A stretch of 64,000 nucleotides of DNA from Microbacteriaceae bacterium (GTDB taxonomy: Bacteria > Actinomycetota > Actinomycetes > Actinomycetales > Microbacteriaceae): NCBI GenBank assembly GCA_025465095.1, contig JAODME010000002.1:1-64000 (forward strand), written 5' to 3'. Made by a program: the position numbers and the translations under genes. The notes under the pieces are model-generated. The model worked only from the letters and a program-made list of their open reading frames with translations, made no database searches and had not been told where the DNA came from. Positions 37,293 through 46,429 of this stretch are shown one piece after another. The number at the start of each line of letters is the position of its first letter. Position 1 is the stretch's first letter.

Positions 37293-38500
37293 CCAGATTC
37301 CGAAGCATCTTCGACGAAGTCAGGGCCGAGGCGGTGCAGCGCGAACTTCAGCGTGATCTGCCGTTCGCTGCGGTGCAGCGCCTCGCAGGGCTCGGGTTCG
37401 GTGCCCTTCGCGTGCCACGCGAGTTCGGCGGCGAAGGGCTGTCCTTGCCCGAGTTCTTCGACCTCCTCGTGGACCTTGCTGCGGCCGATTCGAACGTCGC
37501 CCACCTGCTGCGGGGGCACTTCGCGTTCGTCGAGATCCTGCTGTTGCGTGCACCGTCGGCTTTTCGTGATCGTTGGTTGCGGTCAATCGCCGACGGGGCG
37601 ATCATCGGCAATGCCGCGAGCGAGCAGACCGGCAACTCGCTCGCCGACATGACGACGACCGTGCAGGAGGTCGACGGACGCTGGGTGTTGAACGGCAAGA
37701 AGTTCTATTCGACTGGCACGCTTTACAGCTCACACGTCTACGTCGCGGCAGGCCGTGAGACGAACGAGGGCCCGGAACGGGTGACCCTTGTCATTCGAAC
37801 GGATGCGCCAGGAGTCACGCTGCTCGACGACTGGAACGGTATGGGGCAGCGCCTCACCGCGAGCGGGACAACCGTGTTCGACAACGTCGAGGTTGATCCC
37901 GAAAGCATCTCCCCCTATTCGGCGGGCGGTCCGAGCCATCTCGGAGGCTTCTTCCAGCTCGTGCTCGTGGCGGTCGCGGCCGGAATCGGACTCGCGGTTC
38001 TCAACGACACCGTGGATTTCGTGCGCCCACGCACCCGTACCTTCATCAATGCCAATGCCGACGTCCCGCGGGACGACCCGCAGGTGAAGCACGTGATTGG
38101 CCAATTGTCGGCAGCGGCCTTCACCGATCGCGCGGTCGTTCTCGCCGCGGCAGAGCTGATGCAACGGGCTGCAGAATCACCGGAACGTGACACAAGCGCT
38201 CTACACGAGCTCGTGGACGCCGCCGAGATCGCGGCCTATCGGGCGCAGGTGCAGGTGCTCGACGACGTGCTCCGAGCCTCGACCCTCATGTTTGAGGTGG
38301 GCGGGGCGTCGGCGACTTTTCGCGACACCGCTCTCGACCGGCACTGGCGGAACGCCCGCACGGTAGCGTCGCACAACCCCGTCATCTACAAGTTCAAGCA
38401 GATCGGCGACTACGAACTGAACGGGGTGGGCCCGAACGACATGTGGCGAGCGCTCTGGTCGGTTGGGCCGGCAACGCCGAGCGGCAAACCCGCCGCCTGA
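37289..38500 (+). CDS. Acyl-CoA dehydrogenase-fold flavoprotein, DszC/SfnB-like (second copy)
   Basis: 403 residues, clearly related to the 34688-35896 product: IGNAASEQTGNS, WVLNGKKFYSTGTLYSSH, LLDDWNGMGQRLTASGTTVF and a C terminus HWRNARTVASHNPVIYKFKQIGDYELNG. GTG 37289 overlaps the monooxygenase stop by four bases, so the two are co-translated. Likely a flavin-dependent sulfur-compound oxygenase; substrate unknown. Confidence 0.85.
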   Translation: MTRFRSIFDEVRAEAVQRELQRDLPFAAVQRLAGLGFGALRVPREFGGEGLSLPEFFDLLVDLAAADSNVAHLLRGHFAFVEILLLRAPSAFRDRWLRSIADGAIIGNAASEQTGNSLADMTTTVQEVDGRWVLNGKKFYSTGTLYSSHVYVAAGRETNEGPERVTLVIRTDAPGVTLLDDWNGMGQRLTASGTTVFDNVEVDPESISPYSAGGPSHLGGFFQLVLVAVAAGIGLAVLNDTVDFVRPRTRTFINANADVPRDDPQVKHVIGQLSAAAFTDRAVVLAAAELMQRAAESPERDTSALHELVDAAEIAAYRAQVQVLDDVLRASTLMFEVGGASATFRDTALDRHWRNARTVASHNPVIYKFKQIGDYELNGVGPNDMWRALWSVGPATPSGKPAA

Positions 38501-39040
38501 TCACTCGCCGGACGGCTCCGCGCTTCCGACGTCCGCCGCCGTTCCGCGACGCTGGCGCAGAACCACCGCAGCGATCGCCGGCACCACAAGCGCTCCCGCC
38601 ACGACGCGCATCCAAGGCTTGGTCAACGCATATCCGAGCAGTCGGTCGATCGAGATCGGTCCGGGGCCCACGATGATGAACACGGATGATGCGAGCGCGA
38701 GTGTCGCCGGAAACTCGAATCCGCCCTCTGCGTTGAAGAAGCCCTGCTTCACGTGCTGCGAGGCAGCGACACCCATGGTCGCGGCGGCGGCTGCGGCGCC
38801 GAGCGGTGTCGCGAGACCGAGCGCGAGTGAGGCCCCACCGCCCGCCTCACCGAGGCCGGCGGCGATCGCGGACTCCTTGCCCGGACGGATCCCGACCGAC
38901 TCGAAGAATTTGCCGGTGCCCTCGATGCCGCCCCCGCCGAAGGCGCCGAAGAGTTTCTGCGATCCGTGAGCGATCAGAACCGCGCCGATCCCCACGCGAA
39001 GAAGTGTTCGCGCGATCGCTGCTGACGTTGACACCGCCAT
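38501..39040 (-). CDS. DoxX family membrane protein
   Basis: 179 residues with four hydrophobic helices and the DoxX pattern LLRVGIGAVLIAHGSQKLFGAFGGGGIEGT. Relatives act in redox homeostasis or thiosulfate:quinone oxidation; the role here is unknown. The stop directly abuts the stop of the convergent flavoprotein gene with no spacer. Confidence 0.88.
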   Translation of the reverse strand: MAVSTSAAIARTLLRVGIGAVLIAHGSQKLFGAFGGGGIEGTGKFFESVGIRPGKESAIAAGLGEAGGGASLALGLATPLGAAAAAATMGVAASQHVKQGFFNAEGGFEFPATLALASSVFIIVGPGPISIDRLLGYALTKPWMRVVAGALVVPAIAAVVLRQRRGTAADVGSAEPSGE

Positions 39041-39133
39041 GAGTTCGTCCCTTCCTTCGTTCCCTCAATGCTTGCCGACGCCGACGATTTCGACAACCCG
39101 GTACGCGGCCGGATAGCCGATGCCAGTCGATGC

Positions 39134-39919
39134 TCAGCCAATCGCGGTCGCCACGACTCGCGCCATCCGTTTCCGCACCAGATGGTCGCCGCCGTCGACC
39201 CGGTGCACGTTCACGTGCCGCATCTGCTCGACGATGCGCAGTCCGCCGGGCATCAGGAAAGGGTCGAGGGTGCCGTAGACGATCTGGACGGGCGACGTCA
39301 CCGACGCGATGTCGCTCACAGTCGTCTGTGATTCGATTGCCTTCTCGAGCGAGAGAACGAATGCTTTCCAGTTGCGCTCGCTAACCTCGAGCACGTGCTT
39401 GATCGGGGACATCCTCGCGAGGATCGCGGCGTTGCGCATGGTGAACTCCTTGTTCGTGCGCAAGTACTCGTACGCCTTGAGATAGAGCCCCATGGCCGCC
39501 CGCTCGACCGGGTCGCCGAAGGCATTCGGGGTCAGGTAGATCGGTGGGCTCACCAGCACGAGCTTCGCGACACGCTTGCGGTTGGTCGCTGCGAAGCGGC
39601 TCGTCACGAGGCTGCCCATCGAGTGACCGACAAGCACGAACGGCTCGCGCAGCTCGAGGGAATCGATCGTCTCCTCGAGCGCGGACACGTGCTCTTCGAT
39701 CGTGAATTTCGCCACCTCGGGAGCCACTGATTCCCCGAAACCGAGGAGGTCGATCGCGATCACGCGGTGCCGATCGACGAGGAGCGGAACGAGGTTCTCG
39801 AAGGTGACCGAGGAGGAGGCGATGCCGTGCACGAGCACGACGACCGGCCCCGTGCCCTCGTCGATCGCGACGTGCAGGGGCGGCTCGCGCCTGGTGCGCA
39901 CCCGATCGAGCCAGCTCAT
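39134..39919 (-). CDS. Alpha/beta hydrolase
   Basis: 261-residue hydrolase: oxyanion region LVHGIASSSVTFENL, nucleophile elbow GHSMGS, acid in YGTLDPF and histidine in VDGGDHLV. Cytosolic, substrate unknown. Start at MSWLDRVRTRR (39919); the longer open frame crosses the divergent Pvc16-AAA promoter region. Confidence 0.87.
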   Translation of the reverse strand: MSWLDRVRTRREPPLHVAIDEGTGPVVVLVHGIASSSVTFENLVPLLVDRHRVIAIDLLGFGESVAPEVAKFTIEEHVSALEETIDSLELREPFVLVGHSMGSLVTSRFAATNRKRVAKLVLVSPPIYLTPNAFGDPVERAAMGLYLKAYEYLRTNKEFTMRNAAILARMSPIKHVLEVSERNWKAFVLSLEKAIESQTTVSDIASVTSPVQIVYGTLDPFLMPGGLRIVEQMRHVNVHRVDGGDHLVRKRMARVVATAIG

Positions 39920-40046
39920 GCACCCATCATCCCGGTCATGGGTGACAGAAGGTTGACAGCCGCCGAACTCGGGGTGGCCGGAACGGGTGCGGCGGAGTAC
40001 CGTTGGGCGCACGAAGCGGTGACCGCACCGCCCCGGGAGTGCGCCG

Positions 40047-40976
40047 ATGCCGTTGAGAGCCGACTACGGGCAGGCGATCGCCGCCACGACTGCTCGGCTG
40101 CAGCAGGTGATCGCACAAGCGAGCCCGTCCACCACGGTGACCGCGAGGATACCCCAGCTCGCCCGGGTGGGGGTCAGCGGCACATCGGTGAATCTCTTCC
40201 TCTACCGGGATGGGTGGTTACGGTATCGGAGCGGCACCGAGCCCGGTGAGCCGCGCCTGATCGGTGCGGAGTTGAGTTACCTGCTGAGCACCTATCCCGC
40301 GGGGGAGAATGCGGCCGCGACCAATGGGGTCGACACGAGCTTGCGTGCGTACGGTAACGCGAGGGCCGTGGTCGAGAACAACCCTGTCGTCGCGGTCGCG
40401 CTGCCGTCCCGCGCGAGCCTCCAGGTTCAGCTCACCTCGGCCGCGCTCACCCTGGAAGACCTCACCTCGCTCTGGGTGGCGTCCGCCGCTCCCCTCCGCT
40501 TGTCGTTCGGCATCACCGCGACGATCACGATGCCGGGCGAGCGGTCGAGCGGTTTCCTCGACGAGCTCGTCGCACGCGCCGAGCCCGGTCTCGTCGTCGC
40601 GTTCGGAGGACCGGATGGCGCGGCGAAAGCGTCGGCGGCGGCCGTTCTCGCCGAGCGGCTGAGTCAACCGCTCGTACAGGTCCGGCTACACGAGGTGGTC
40701 GGTGAGCGCATCGATGAGACCGAGGAGAAGCTGCGGAACCTGTTCTCGCGGGCGGAGGGCCGGGAGGCCGTTCTGGTTCTCGACGAGGCCGATGCGCTCT
40801 TCGGGCGGCGGGGCGAGGTACGCGACGGCCACGAGCGCTATACGGGAGTCGACCCCGCGGCGATACTGGACCTTCTCGGGCACGCTCCCGGGGTGGTTCT
40901 CGTCAACGTGAGGGGGCGGCTCGGCGGAGCGCTCGCCGACGGAGCGGCGATGGAGATCAGGTTTCCGCCGGAGTAG
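40047..40976 (+). CDS. Orphan Pvc16_N (DUF4255)-AAA fusion protein
   Basis: 309 residues in two parts. Residues about 1-162 resemble Pvc16_N/DUF4255 (LIGAELSYLLSTYPAGEN, then SLWVASAAPLRLSFGITATITM), the tube-cap protein of extracellular contractile injection systems. Residues about 170-309 resemble the matching Pvc15-type AAA ATPase: Walker B VLVLDEADALFGRR at 242-254, then RYTGVDPAAILDLL. The P-loop reads GPDGAAKA (188-195), lacking the second glycine and Ser/Thr, and the usual arginine-finger LRRxRF is lost, so it is probably not an ATPase. No sheath, tube or baseplate genes lie nearby. GGGAG precedes ATG 40047. Confidence 0.72.
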   Translation: MPLRADYGQAIAATTARLQQVIAQASPSTTVTARIPQLARVGVSGTSVNLFLYRDGWLRYRSGTEPGEPRLIGAELSYLLSTYPAGENAAATNGVDTSLRAYGNARAVVENNPVVAVALPSRASLQVQLTSAALTLEDLTSLWVASAAPLRLSFGITATITMPGERSSGFLDELVARAEPGLVVAFGGPDGAAKASAAAVLAERLSQPLVQVRLHEVVGERIDETEEKLRNLFSRAEGREAVLVLDEADALFGRRGEVRDGHERYTGVDPAAILDLLGHAPGVVLVNVRGRLGGALADGAAMEIRFPPE

Positions 40977-41099
40977 GCCGGGCCGAAGGGCGGCCGCTGC
41001 TGTCGTGCGTTCGGCGCTTCGCGGCGCGCCATGCGGCGGGCGGCGTACGGCATGCCAGGGGCCGGGCGCTGCACCCTGCGCCGTTCGCTTCGGCACAGG

Positions 41100-41837
41100 T
41101 CAGGAGGCGAGCGCCGAGGCCATCGCGGGCTCGTCGGGGCACCCCGCCAGCACACGCGACATGGCCTCCCGCTCGGCTGCGGTCACCCACAGGCCGTAGC
41201 TCGCCTTCACGGACACCTGACGTGCTACATACGCACAACGGAATGTTTTCACGGGCGGCAGCCAGGTTGCCGCATCGCCCGCACCTTTCTGCGAGTTCGA
41301 ACGCCCGTCGACGGCCAATAGATTGAGTGGGTCGTTGGCGAGCTTCACGCGCTGCTCGAAGCTCAACTGTTGCGCCCCGGTCTGCCAGGCGTTGGACAGC
41401 GCCACGACGTGGTCGATCTGCACGAGACTCGAGGTGTCCTGTCCCCGGACGAAGTCGACCTCGACGCCGACATACGGCTCGTCGAGCACCCCGCCGAGCA
41501 CCTTGCACGGTCCCGACAGCTCGAGTTCGGTCAAATCCCGGGCCAGGATGTCGTTGCGCGTGTCGCATCCGTTTAGATCCACATCCAGCCAGGGCGTCCC
41601 GAATTGGCCCTCCCGCTCGTAGCCTGTCTGCGGCGCCTTGCCCTTCACCTCGAGGGACTCGAGCGCCGCGAGCGCTGTGCCAGGCTCGGGATCGGCTTGC
41701 GCGCTGGCCGCACCCGCTTCCGGGTCGCCCAACAGGGTCGGAACGGCGCCCGCGGAGACGGCAATGAGCAGAAGAAGAGACGCGGCCCACAGCGGCCAGC
41801 CCTTTTTCTTCGGCACACGTCGGGCGGATCTGGTCAC
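41100..41837 (-). CDS. Exported or membrane-anchored HNH endonuclease (DUF1524)
   Basis: 245 residues. The basic N terminus and one hydrophobic helix (about 13-31) export or anchor it. The catalytic region has VQIDHVVALSNAWQTGA, NDPLNLLAVDGRSNSQKGAGDAATWLPP and YGLWVTAAEREAM, the beta-beta-alpha metal motif of DUF1524/GmrSD-type HNH nucleases. Two paired cysteine sites suggest an oxidising location. Likely an extracellular nuclease for nutrient use or competition. The GTG start has a GAGGAG site. Confidence 0.87.
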   Translation of the reverse strand: MTRSARRVPKKKGWPLWAASLLLLIAVSAGAVPTLLGDPEAGAASAQADPEPGTALAALESLEVKGKAPQTGYEREGQFGTPWLDVDLNGCDTRNDILARDLTELELSGPCKVLGGVLDEPYVGVEVDFVRGQDTSSLVQIDHVVALSNAWQTGAQQLSFEQRVKLANDPLNLLAVDGRSNSQKGAGDAATWLPPVKTFRCAYVARQVSVKASYGLWVTAAEREAMSRVLAGCPDEPAMASALAS

Positions 41838-41956
41838 GGAACTCCTCGGGTTGAACGCCTTGCCGAACGGAGGGCCTCCTCAACGGTAAACGCCTCCGCG
41901 CGTCTCGGCCGTCCCCCACACCGCGCGTGCCGCTCCCGTCTTACGCTTGGCGGGTG

Positions 41957-42760
41957 GTGAACAATCTCGAGAGCACGGCGCGCGAGGGCCGGACCGGAGT
42001 CGCGCGCCGGTTCATCGGCGGCATGGGGTACCTCGGGCGCGGCCTGCGGATGTGGATCACCTCGCCGCGGCTCATGCTCCTCGGCGCGGTCCCGGCGCTG
42101 ATCGTCGGCGCCGTGTACACCACCGGAATCGTCGTCTTCGCCGTCAACCTGGACGCCGTCGCCGCCTGGATCACGCCGTTCGCCGGCGCCTGGACCGAGC
42201 CTGCCCGGGTGGCGGTGCGATTCGCTGCCGGGGCGGCGCTCGTCGGGGCGGTCCTGCTGCTCGCGGTCTTCACGTTCGTGGCCGTCACGCTGTTCGTCGG
42301 CGACCCGTTTTACGAGCGGATCTGGCGTGCCGTCGAGGCGAACCTGGGCGACCAGCCTTCCGAGATGGACGAGCCCTTCTGGCGTTCGCTGTTGAGGGGG
42401 CTCGGCGGCGCGATCCGCCTCCTCGCCCTCACCCTGCTCGTCGGGTTGACGCTCTTCGCGAGCGGCTTCATTCCGATAGTCGGGCAGACGGTCGTACCGG
42501 TGCTCGGCGTGGTGCTCGGAGGCTGGATCCTCACCCTCGAGCTGACCGGCTACGCTTTCGACGCGCGACGCCTCAGCCTGCGACAGCGGCGACGGATGCT
42601 CGGCACCCGCCGCGCGAGCACGCTCGGTTTCGGCATGCTCAGCTATCTGCTGTTTCTCGTGCCGTTCGGCGCCGTCCTCATCATGCCGGCCGCGGTGGCG
42701 GGCGCCACGATGCTCAGCCGGGAGGCGCTCGCAGCCTCGCCGACACGGCCGGTCGGGTGA
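41957..42760 (+). CDS. EI24 domain membrane protein
   Basis: 267-residue integral membrane protein of the EI24/CysZ-like family: RFIGGMGYLGRGLRMWITSPRLMLLGAVPALI at the start, then about five helices and the loop ELTGYAFDARRLSLRQRR. CysZ homologues import sulfate, but this branch is functionally uncharacterised. The start is one of two adjacent GTG codons (41954 or 41957); there is no ribosome site, so it may be leaderless. Stop is six bases from the convergent nuclease-helicase gene. Confidence 0.8.
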   Translation: MNNLESTAREGRTGVARRFIGGMGYLGRGLRMWITSPRLMLLGAVPALIVGAVYTTGIVVFAVNLDAVAAWITPFAGAWTEPARVAVRFAAGAALVGAVLLLAVFTFVAVTLFVGDPFYERIWRAVEANLGDQPSEMDEPFWRSLLRGLGGAIRLLALTLLVGLTLFASGFIPIVGQTVVPVLGVVLGGWILTLELTGYAFDARRLSLRQRRRMLGTRRASTLGFGMLSYLLFLVPFGAVLIMPAAVAGATMLSREALAASPTRPVG

Positions 42761-42766
42761 CACAGC

Positions 42767-45700
42767 TCAATCTGCCTGGTCCGGGCTCGACGCAGTGAGG
42801 GTGAGGAACGCGCTCAACTCCGCCACGCCGGCGACCGACGTGGGCAGGTAGTCGACCAGGGTCGGAGAGTAGAGCAGAAACGCCGCCCACTGCGCCCGTG
42901 AGATCGCGACATTGAGCCGGTTCTTGAGCAGAAGGAAGGACATGCCACGGGGCACCTCGGCGGGGCTCGAGGCGGCAAGCGTGACGATCGCGACGACGGC
43001 CTCCTGCCCCTGGAATTTGTCGACGGTGCCGACCCGCACGCGACCGAGACCGACAGCCACGAGGGCATCGTGCACGATGCCGACCTGCGCGTTGTACGGG
43101 GTGACGACGATCACGTCCCGCTCGGTGATCGGCGATGAGACCCGCCCGTCGGAGGGATTGGTCCACAGCTGTGCGAGCGTCGAACGCACGATCTCGACGA
43201 CTCGGTCGGCCTCCTCCACGGACGACGTCGAGTTGTCGGTGTGCTCTACCGCCACCGCATGCAGCCCCGGCGCAATGCGGTGTCCTGCTGCCGCGGGTCG
43301 CAGTTCCCGCGCCGCGGCATCCGGATGGGACCGCAGCTTGTTCTCGTAGGACAGCGCGGAGACCGGCGCCGTGACGGCGGCGTGCATGCGCCTGCTCTCG
43401 GCGAGGAAATAGCCGAGCTCCGGCGGCAGCACATCGTGCCCGTCGCTGATCCAGCCGAGCGCCGACTCGTCCACCGGTTCCGGGTGCGTGCCCTGGCTCA
43501 CCTGGGGCAACTGCTGCGGGTCGCCGAGCAGCAGGAGGTTGCGGGCGGCGACGCTCGCGGCGATCGTGTAGCCGAGCGAGAACTGGCCGGCCTCGTCGAT
43601 CACGAGAAGGTCGAGCGAGTGGCGCGGAAACCGAGACGGCTTGCTGAAGTCCCATGCGGTGCCGCCGAGAACGAAGCCCGTCGCGGCGTTCGCGGCGGCG
43701 AACGCCCGGTGGCCTTCCTTGCCGAGCTCGGTGAACGACCGGGCTTCCGGAGGCTGCTGCGAGACCTTGGCCACGAGCGCAGGAGGCAGCCCGGCGGCGA
43801 CGATCCCGTCGAGCACGTTCTCGACCACGGCGTGGGACTGCGCGACGACGCCGACCCTCCACCCGTGATCGCGGACGAGTCGCACGATCACCTGCGAGGC
43901 GAGATAGGTCTTTCCGGTGCCGGGCGGCCCCTGTACCGCGAGATAGGAGGAGTCGAGGTCGAGCAGGGAGACGGTGACGTCGCCGATCGCGTCACCGGTG
44001 CGGGCGAGAGGTCCCGAGCGGAGCCGCGGCGGCTCCCGCCTCAGGATGTCGAGGGCGGCATCCGTCGGCAAGTCCGGGTGCTCGTCGACGATCGCCTGCC
44101 CCCACTCCGCGATCGCCGTAACCATGCTGCCGGCGTCCGGTGGCGGCGACGGCGTAAGGGCGCTCGGCCCGTCGATGTACGGTTCGACCTCTGGCGACCG
44201 CGGCTCCTCGACGAGGATGTCCCCGTTCTCGAGTGTGTCGAGGATCGTCACCTGGCGGTAGGGGCGAGCGCCGGGGTCAGCGCCGTTGATCAGGAAGGGA
44301 CCGGGATACTCGTATACCGCGTACGGCATGTCTCGCGGTTTGAGCTTGCTGCCTGGAGCGAGCTGGCCGCTGAGCCGCAGCAATCGCCGCTCGTTCCTCT
44401 GCTTGCCCTCCCGGTACCAGTCCCGTTCGACACTGTGCGCATCGATGACGAACACGTCGCGGGTGTCGGCCCATTCATCGATCGGCTGGATGAGCCGCGC
44501 GAAGTGGTCCCACCAGAAGCTCTTGTTCTCCCGCCGGTGGTAGTCGATCGCGGCGGCGGCGAGCGCGAGGGCGACCGAGCCGTCGCTTCGGTGCGGAGCG
44601 AGGGGATCCCCCGCGATCTCCAGGAGCGCGGCGTGCGTCGGCGACGGCGGGCCGGGTTCGAACTGCTTCTCGGGCACGGTGATGGTGCCAGGGAAGACTC
44701 CCCGCGTGGCCGCGAGATTCAGCAGCCAGCCGTGCAGGCGCAGGGTGGAGAGGCAGTCGTAACGGTTGTAGTCTGCGATCTCGTCGAGAATGCGCTGCGC
44801 GGCATCGTGCTCCCCCGTCGCCTCGAGCACCCGGGACTCGGCGTAGGCGGTGATCGAGTCACCGGCGGTGGTCACCTCGCTCTCGCGCAGGTCGGACCCC
44901 ATATAGAGCGGCTCAAGTTTCTTGAGCGAATAGGAACGAGAACCGACTCGCACGCTCTTTCTCACGAGCGGGTACAGGTCGACGAGCACGTTGCCGCGCA
45001 GAAGGTCGTCCACCGTCTGCTCTCCGACGCCGTGGCGGGCGGCGAGCGAGAGCAGGTGCGTGCGCTCGTAAGCGGCGTAGTGGTAGATGTGCAGGCCCGG
45101 ATGCCGCTGCCGTCGCTCGTCGACGAACGCAAGGAATCTCAGCAGCGCCTGCCTCTCCTGAGCTTGATCGTGCGCCCAGAATGGCACGAAGGATCCCTCG
45201 CGGTCGACCAGGCCGAACAGGTAGTCGATGCCCCAGCGGCGCGTGTCGCCCTCGGTGTGAAGCGGATCGCCCTCGAAGTCGAAGTAGATGTCGCCCGGAT
45301 CGGGTGCGGGAAGGGCAGCGAGTGCAGGCGCGTTGTACAGCTCGAACCGGGGCGGGGCACCGGGCACGGCCGGGCTCGCCTGCACGGCGGCCTGCTGTCG
45401 CAGTGTGGCGAGGGTGCCGTCAGCGAGGCCGGGCACCGCTGCCGTGGAGTTCGCCAATTGCTCAATGGTCGTGATGCCCGCGTCGATGAGTCGGGCACGT
45501 TGGGTGAGTCGCATTCCGGCAACGAGGAGGAGGTCGCGACGGTCCTGCACTTCGGCGTCGCACGCGGCGCACCGACCGCAGATTGAGTATCTCGGGTCAC
45601 CCCAGGCGACGGCCGCGGCCTCCGCCTTTCGCTCCCGGACGATGCGCCGAAGCCGATCCCGCCGGTGGAGATAGACGGGAAGGATGTCGCTCAGCCGATG

Positions 45701-46228
45701 TTCGCTCTCGCTGCCGTCGCCGAGCACGAGCCGCACCGTCTCGTCGGTCGGTATGCCGAGCCGTTGCAGTTGGTCCGCGTAGGCGGCGAGTTGAAGCAGA
45801 GCGGTGACCTTCGCGGAACGGGCGAGCTTGGTGTCCTGGACTTCATACACACCATCGCCGACGTGCACGATGAAGTCGGCGAATCCAACGAAGCCGCCGT
45901 CGAAAAAGGTGGCCTGGAACACGACGTCGGCGCGGTTCCGGAACGCCCGCTCGGTGGCGGATGCCGCGGTCGCGAGCGTCTCGGCGGTGAGCGGGCTCGG
46001 CCGCTCGATCTCGACAATTCTCTTCGTCTGCCGGTATCTTGCGAGCACCCGGGCTTCGTGGGCGTCGCCGAGGCGGGCCGCTCGCTCGAGCATCGGATCC
46101 GGCTGCTCGTCGACGGCCTGGATGCGCCCTAGCTTCGCGTCGAGCGCACGCAGGAACGCGAACTCGCACTTCGACGCCGCGGTGAGGTCGCTGGCGCTCG
46201 TGACCACGGCGCCATCGAGCAGGAACAT
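42767..46228 (-). CDS. TM0106-type RecB-like nuclease fused to RNase H-like and SF1 helicase domains
   Basis: 1153 residues. A RecB/Cas4-like PD-(D/E)XK domain has FADF near 116-119, EVQDTK at 129-134 and QLAAYAD. Cys21 plus Cys217-x2-Cys220-x2-Cys223 are placed like an iron-sulfur staple. An RNase H-like YprB-type domain follows (YFDFEGDP at 315-322, NRYDC at 488-492). The helicase has Walker A GPPGTGKT at 767-774, DEAG at 878-881, GDPQQLPQV, DKFQGQE and NVAISRA, an Upf1/Dna2-like SF1 set. Probably nucleic acid repair or defence; no pathway is established. The single ATG start and intact frame indicate a working gene. Confidence 0.85.
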   Translation of the reverse strand: MFLLDGAVVTSASDLTAASKCEFAFLRALDAKLGRIQAVDEQPDPMLERAARLGDAHEARVLARYRQTKRIVEIERPSPLTAETLATAASATERAFRNRADVVFQATFFDGGFVGFADFIVHVGDGVYEVQDTKLARSAKVTALLQLAAYADQLQRLGIPTDETVRLVLGDGSESEHRLSDILPVYLHRRDRLRRIVRERKAEAAAVAWGDPRYSICGRCAACDAEVQDRRDLLLVAGMRLTQRARLIDAGITTIEQLANSTAAVPGLADGTLATLRQQAAVQASPAVPGAPPRFELYNAPALAALPAPDPGDIYFDFEGDPLHTEGDTRRWGIDYLFGLVDREGSFVPFWAHDQAQERQALLRFLAFVDERRQRHPGLHIYHYAAYERTHLLSLAARHGVGEQTVDDLLRGNVLVDLYPLVRKSVRVGSRSYSLKKLEPLYMGSDLRESEVTTAGDSITAYAESRVLEATGEHDAAQRILDEIADYNRYDCLSTLRLHGWLLNLAATRGVFPGTITVPEKQFEPGPPSPTHAALLEIAGDPLAPHRSDGSVALALAAAAIDYHRRENKSFWWDHFARLIQPIDEWADTRDVFVIDAHSVERDWYREGKQRNERRLLRLSGQLAPGSKLKPRDMPYAVYEYPGPFLINGADPGARPYRQVTILDTLENGDILVEEPRSPEVEPYIDGPSALTPSPPPDAGSMVTAIAEWGQAIVDEHPDLPTDAALDILRREPPRLRSGPLARTGDAIGDVTVSLLDLDSSYLAVQGPPGTGKTYLASQVIVRLVRDHGWRVGVVAQSHAVVENVLDGIVAAGLPPALVAKVSQQPPEARSFTELGKEGHRAFAAANAATGFVLGGTAWDFSKPSRFPRHSLDLLVIDEAGQFSLGYTIAASVAARNLLLLGDPQQLPQVSQGTHPEPVDESALGWISDGHDVLPPELGYFLAESRRMHAAVTAPVSALSYENKLRSHPDAAARELRPAAAGHRIAPGLHAVAVEHTDNSTSSVEEADRVVEIVRSTLAQLWTNPSDGRVSSPITERDVIVVTPYNAQVGIVHDALVAVGLGRVRVGTVDKFQGQEAVVAIVTLAASSPAEVPRGMSFLLLKNRLNVAISRAQWAAFLLYSPTLVDYLPTSVAGVAELSAFLTLTASSPDQAD

Positions 46229-46370
46229 GGGGAGCCTCTCGTGCCGGCGCGGATGCGGAAGAGCTGGAGATCACGGTATCGGACGCCGGCGACATCGGTG
46301 ATTGCAGCGGCCCATCGGCGGGCACGAGGAGCGACAAGGTCACGACGTAGGTGCGGCAGCCGCGAACGCC

Positions 46371-46399
46371 GAAGGCCCGGAGGTTGCCCCCGGGCCTTC
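46371..46399. terminator. Hairpin terminator downstream of hsp20
   Basis: Perfect ten-base-pair stem GAAGGCCCGG/CCGGGCCTTC with a nine-base loop, 30 bases past the hsp20 stop. No T tract, as is common for actinobacterial terminators. Confidence 0.65.
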
Positions 46400-46429
46400 T
46401 CGGTCAGCGCTAGACGCGCCGCGTCATCC

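Noticed and set aside
43241-45586. 781-codon plus-strand ORF inside the nuclease-helicase gene
   Set aside because: Antisense to a protein with clear motifs on the minus strand; no family resemblance of its own.
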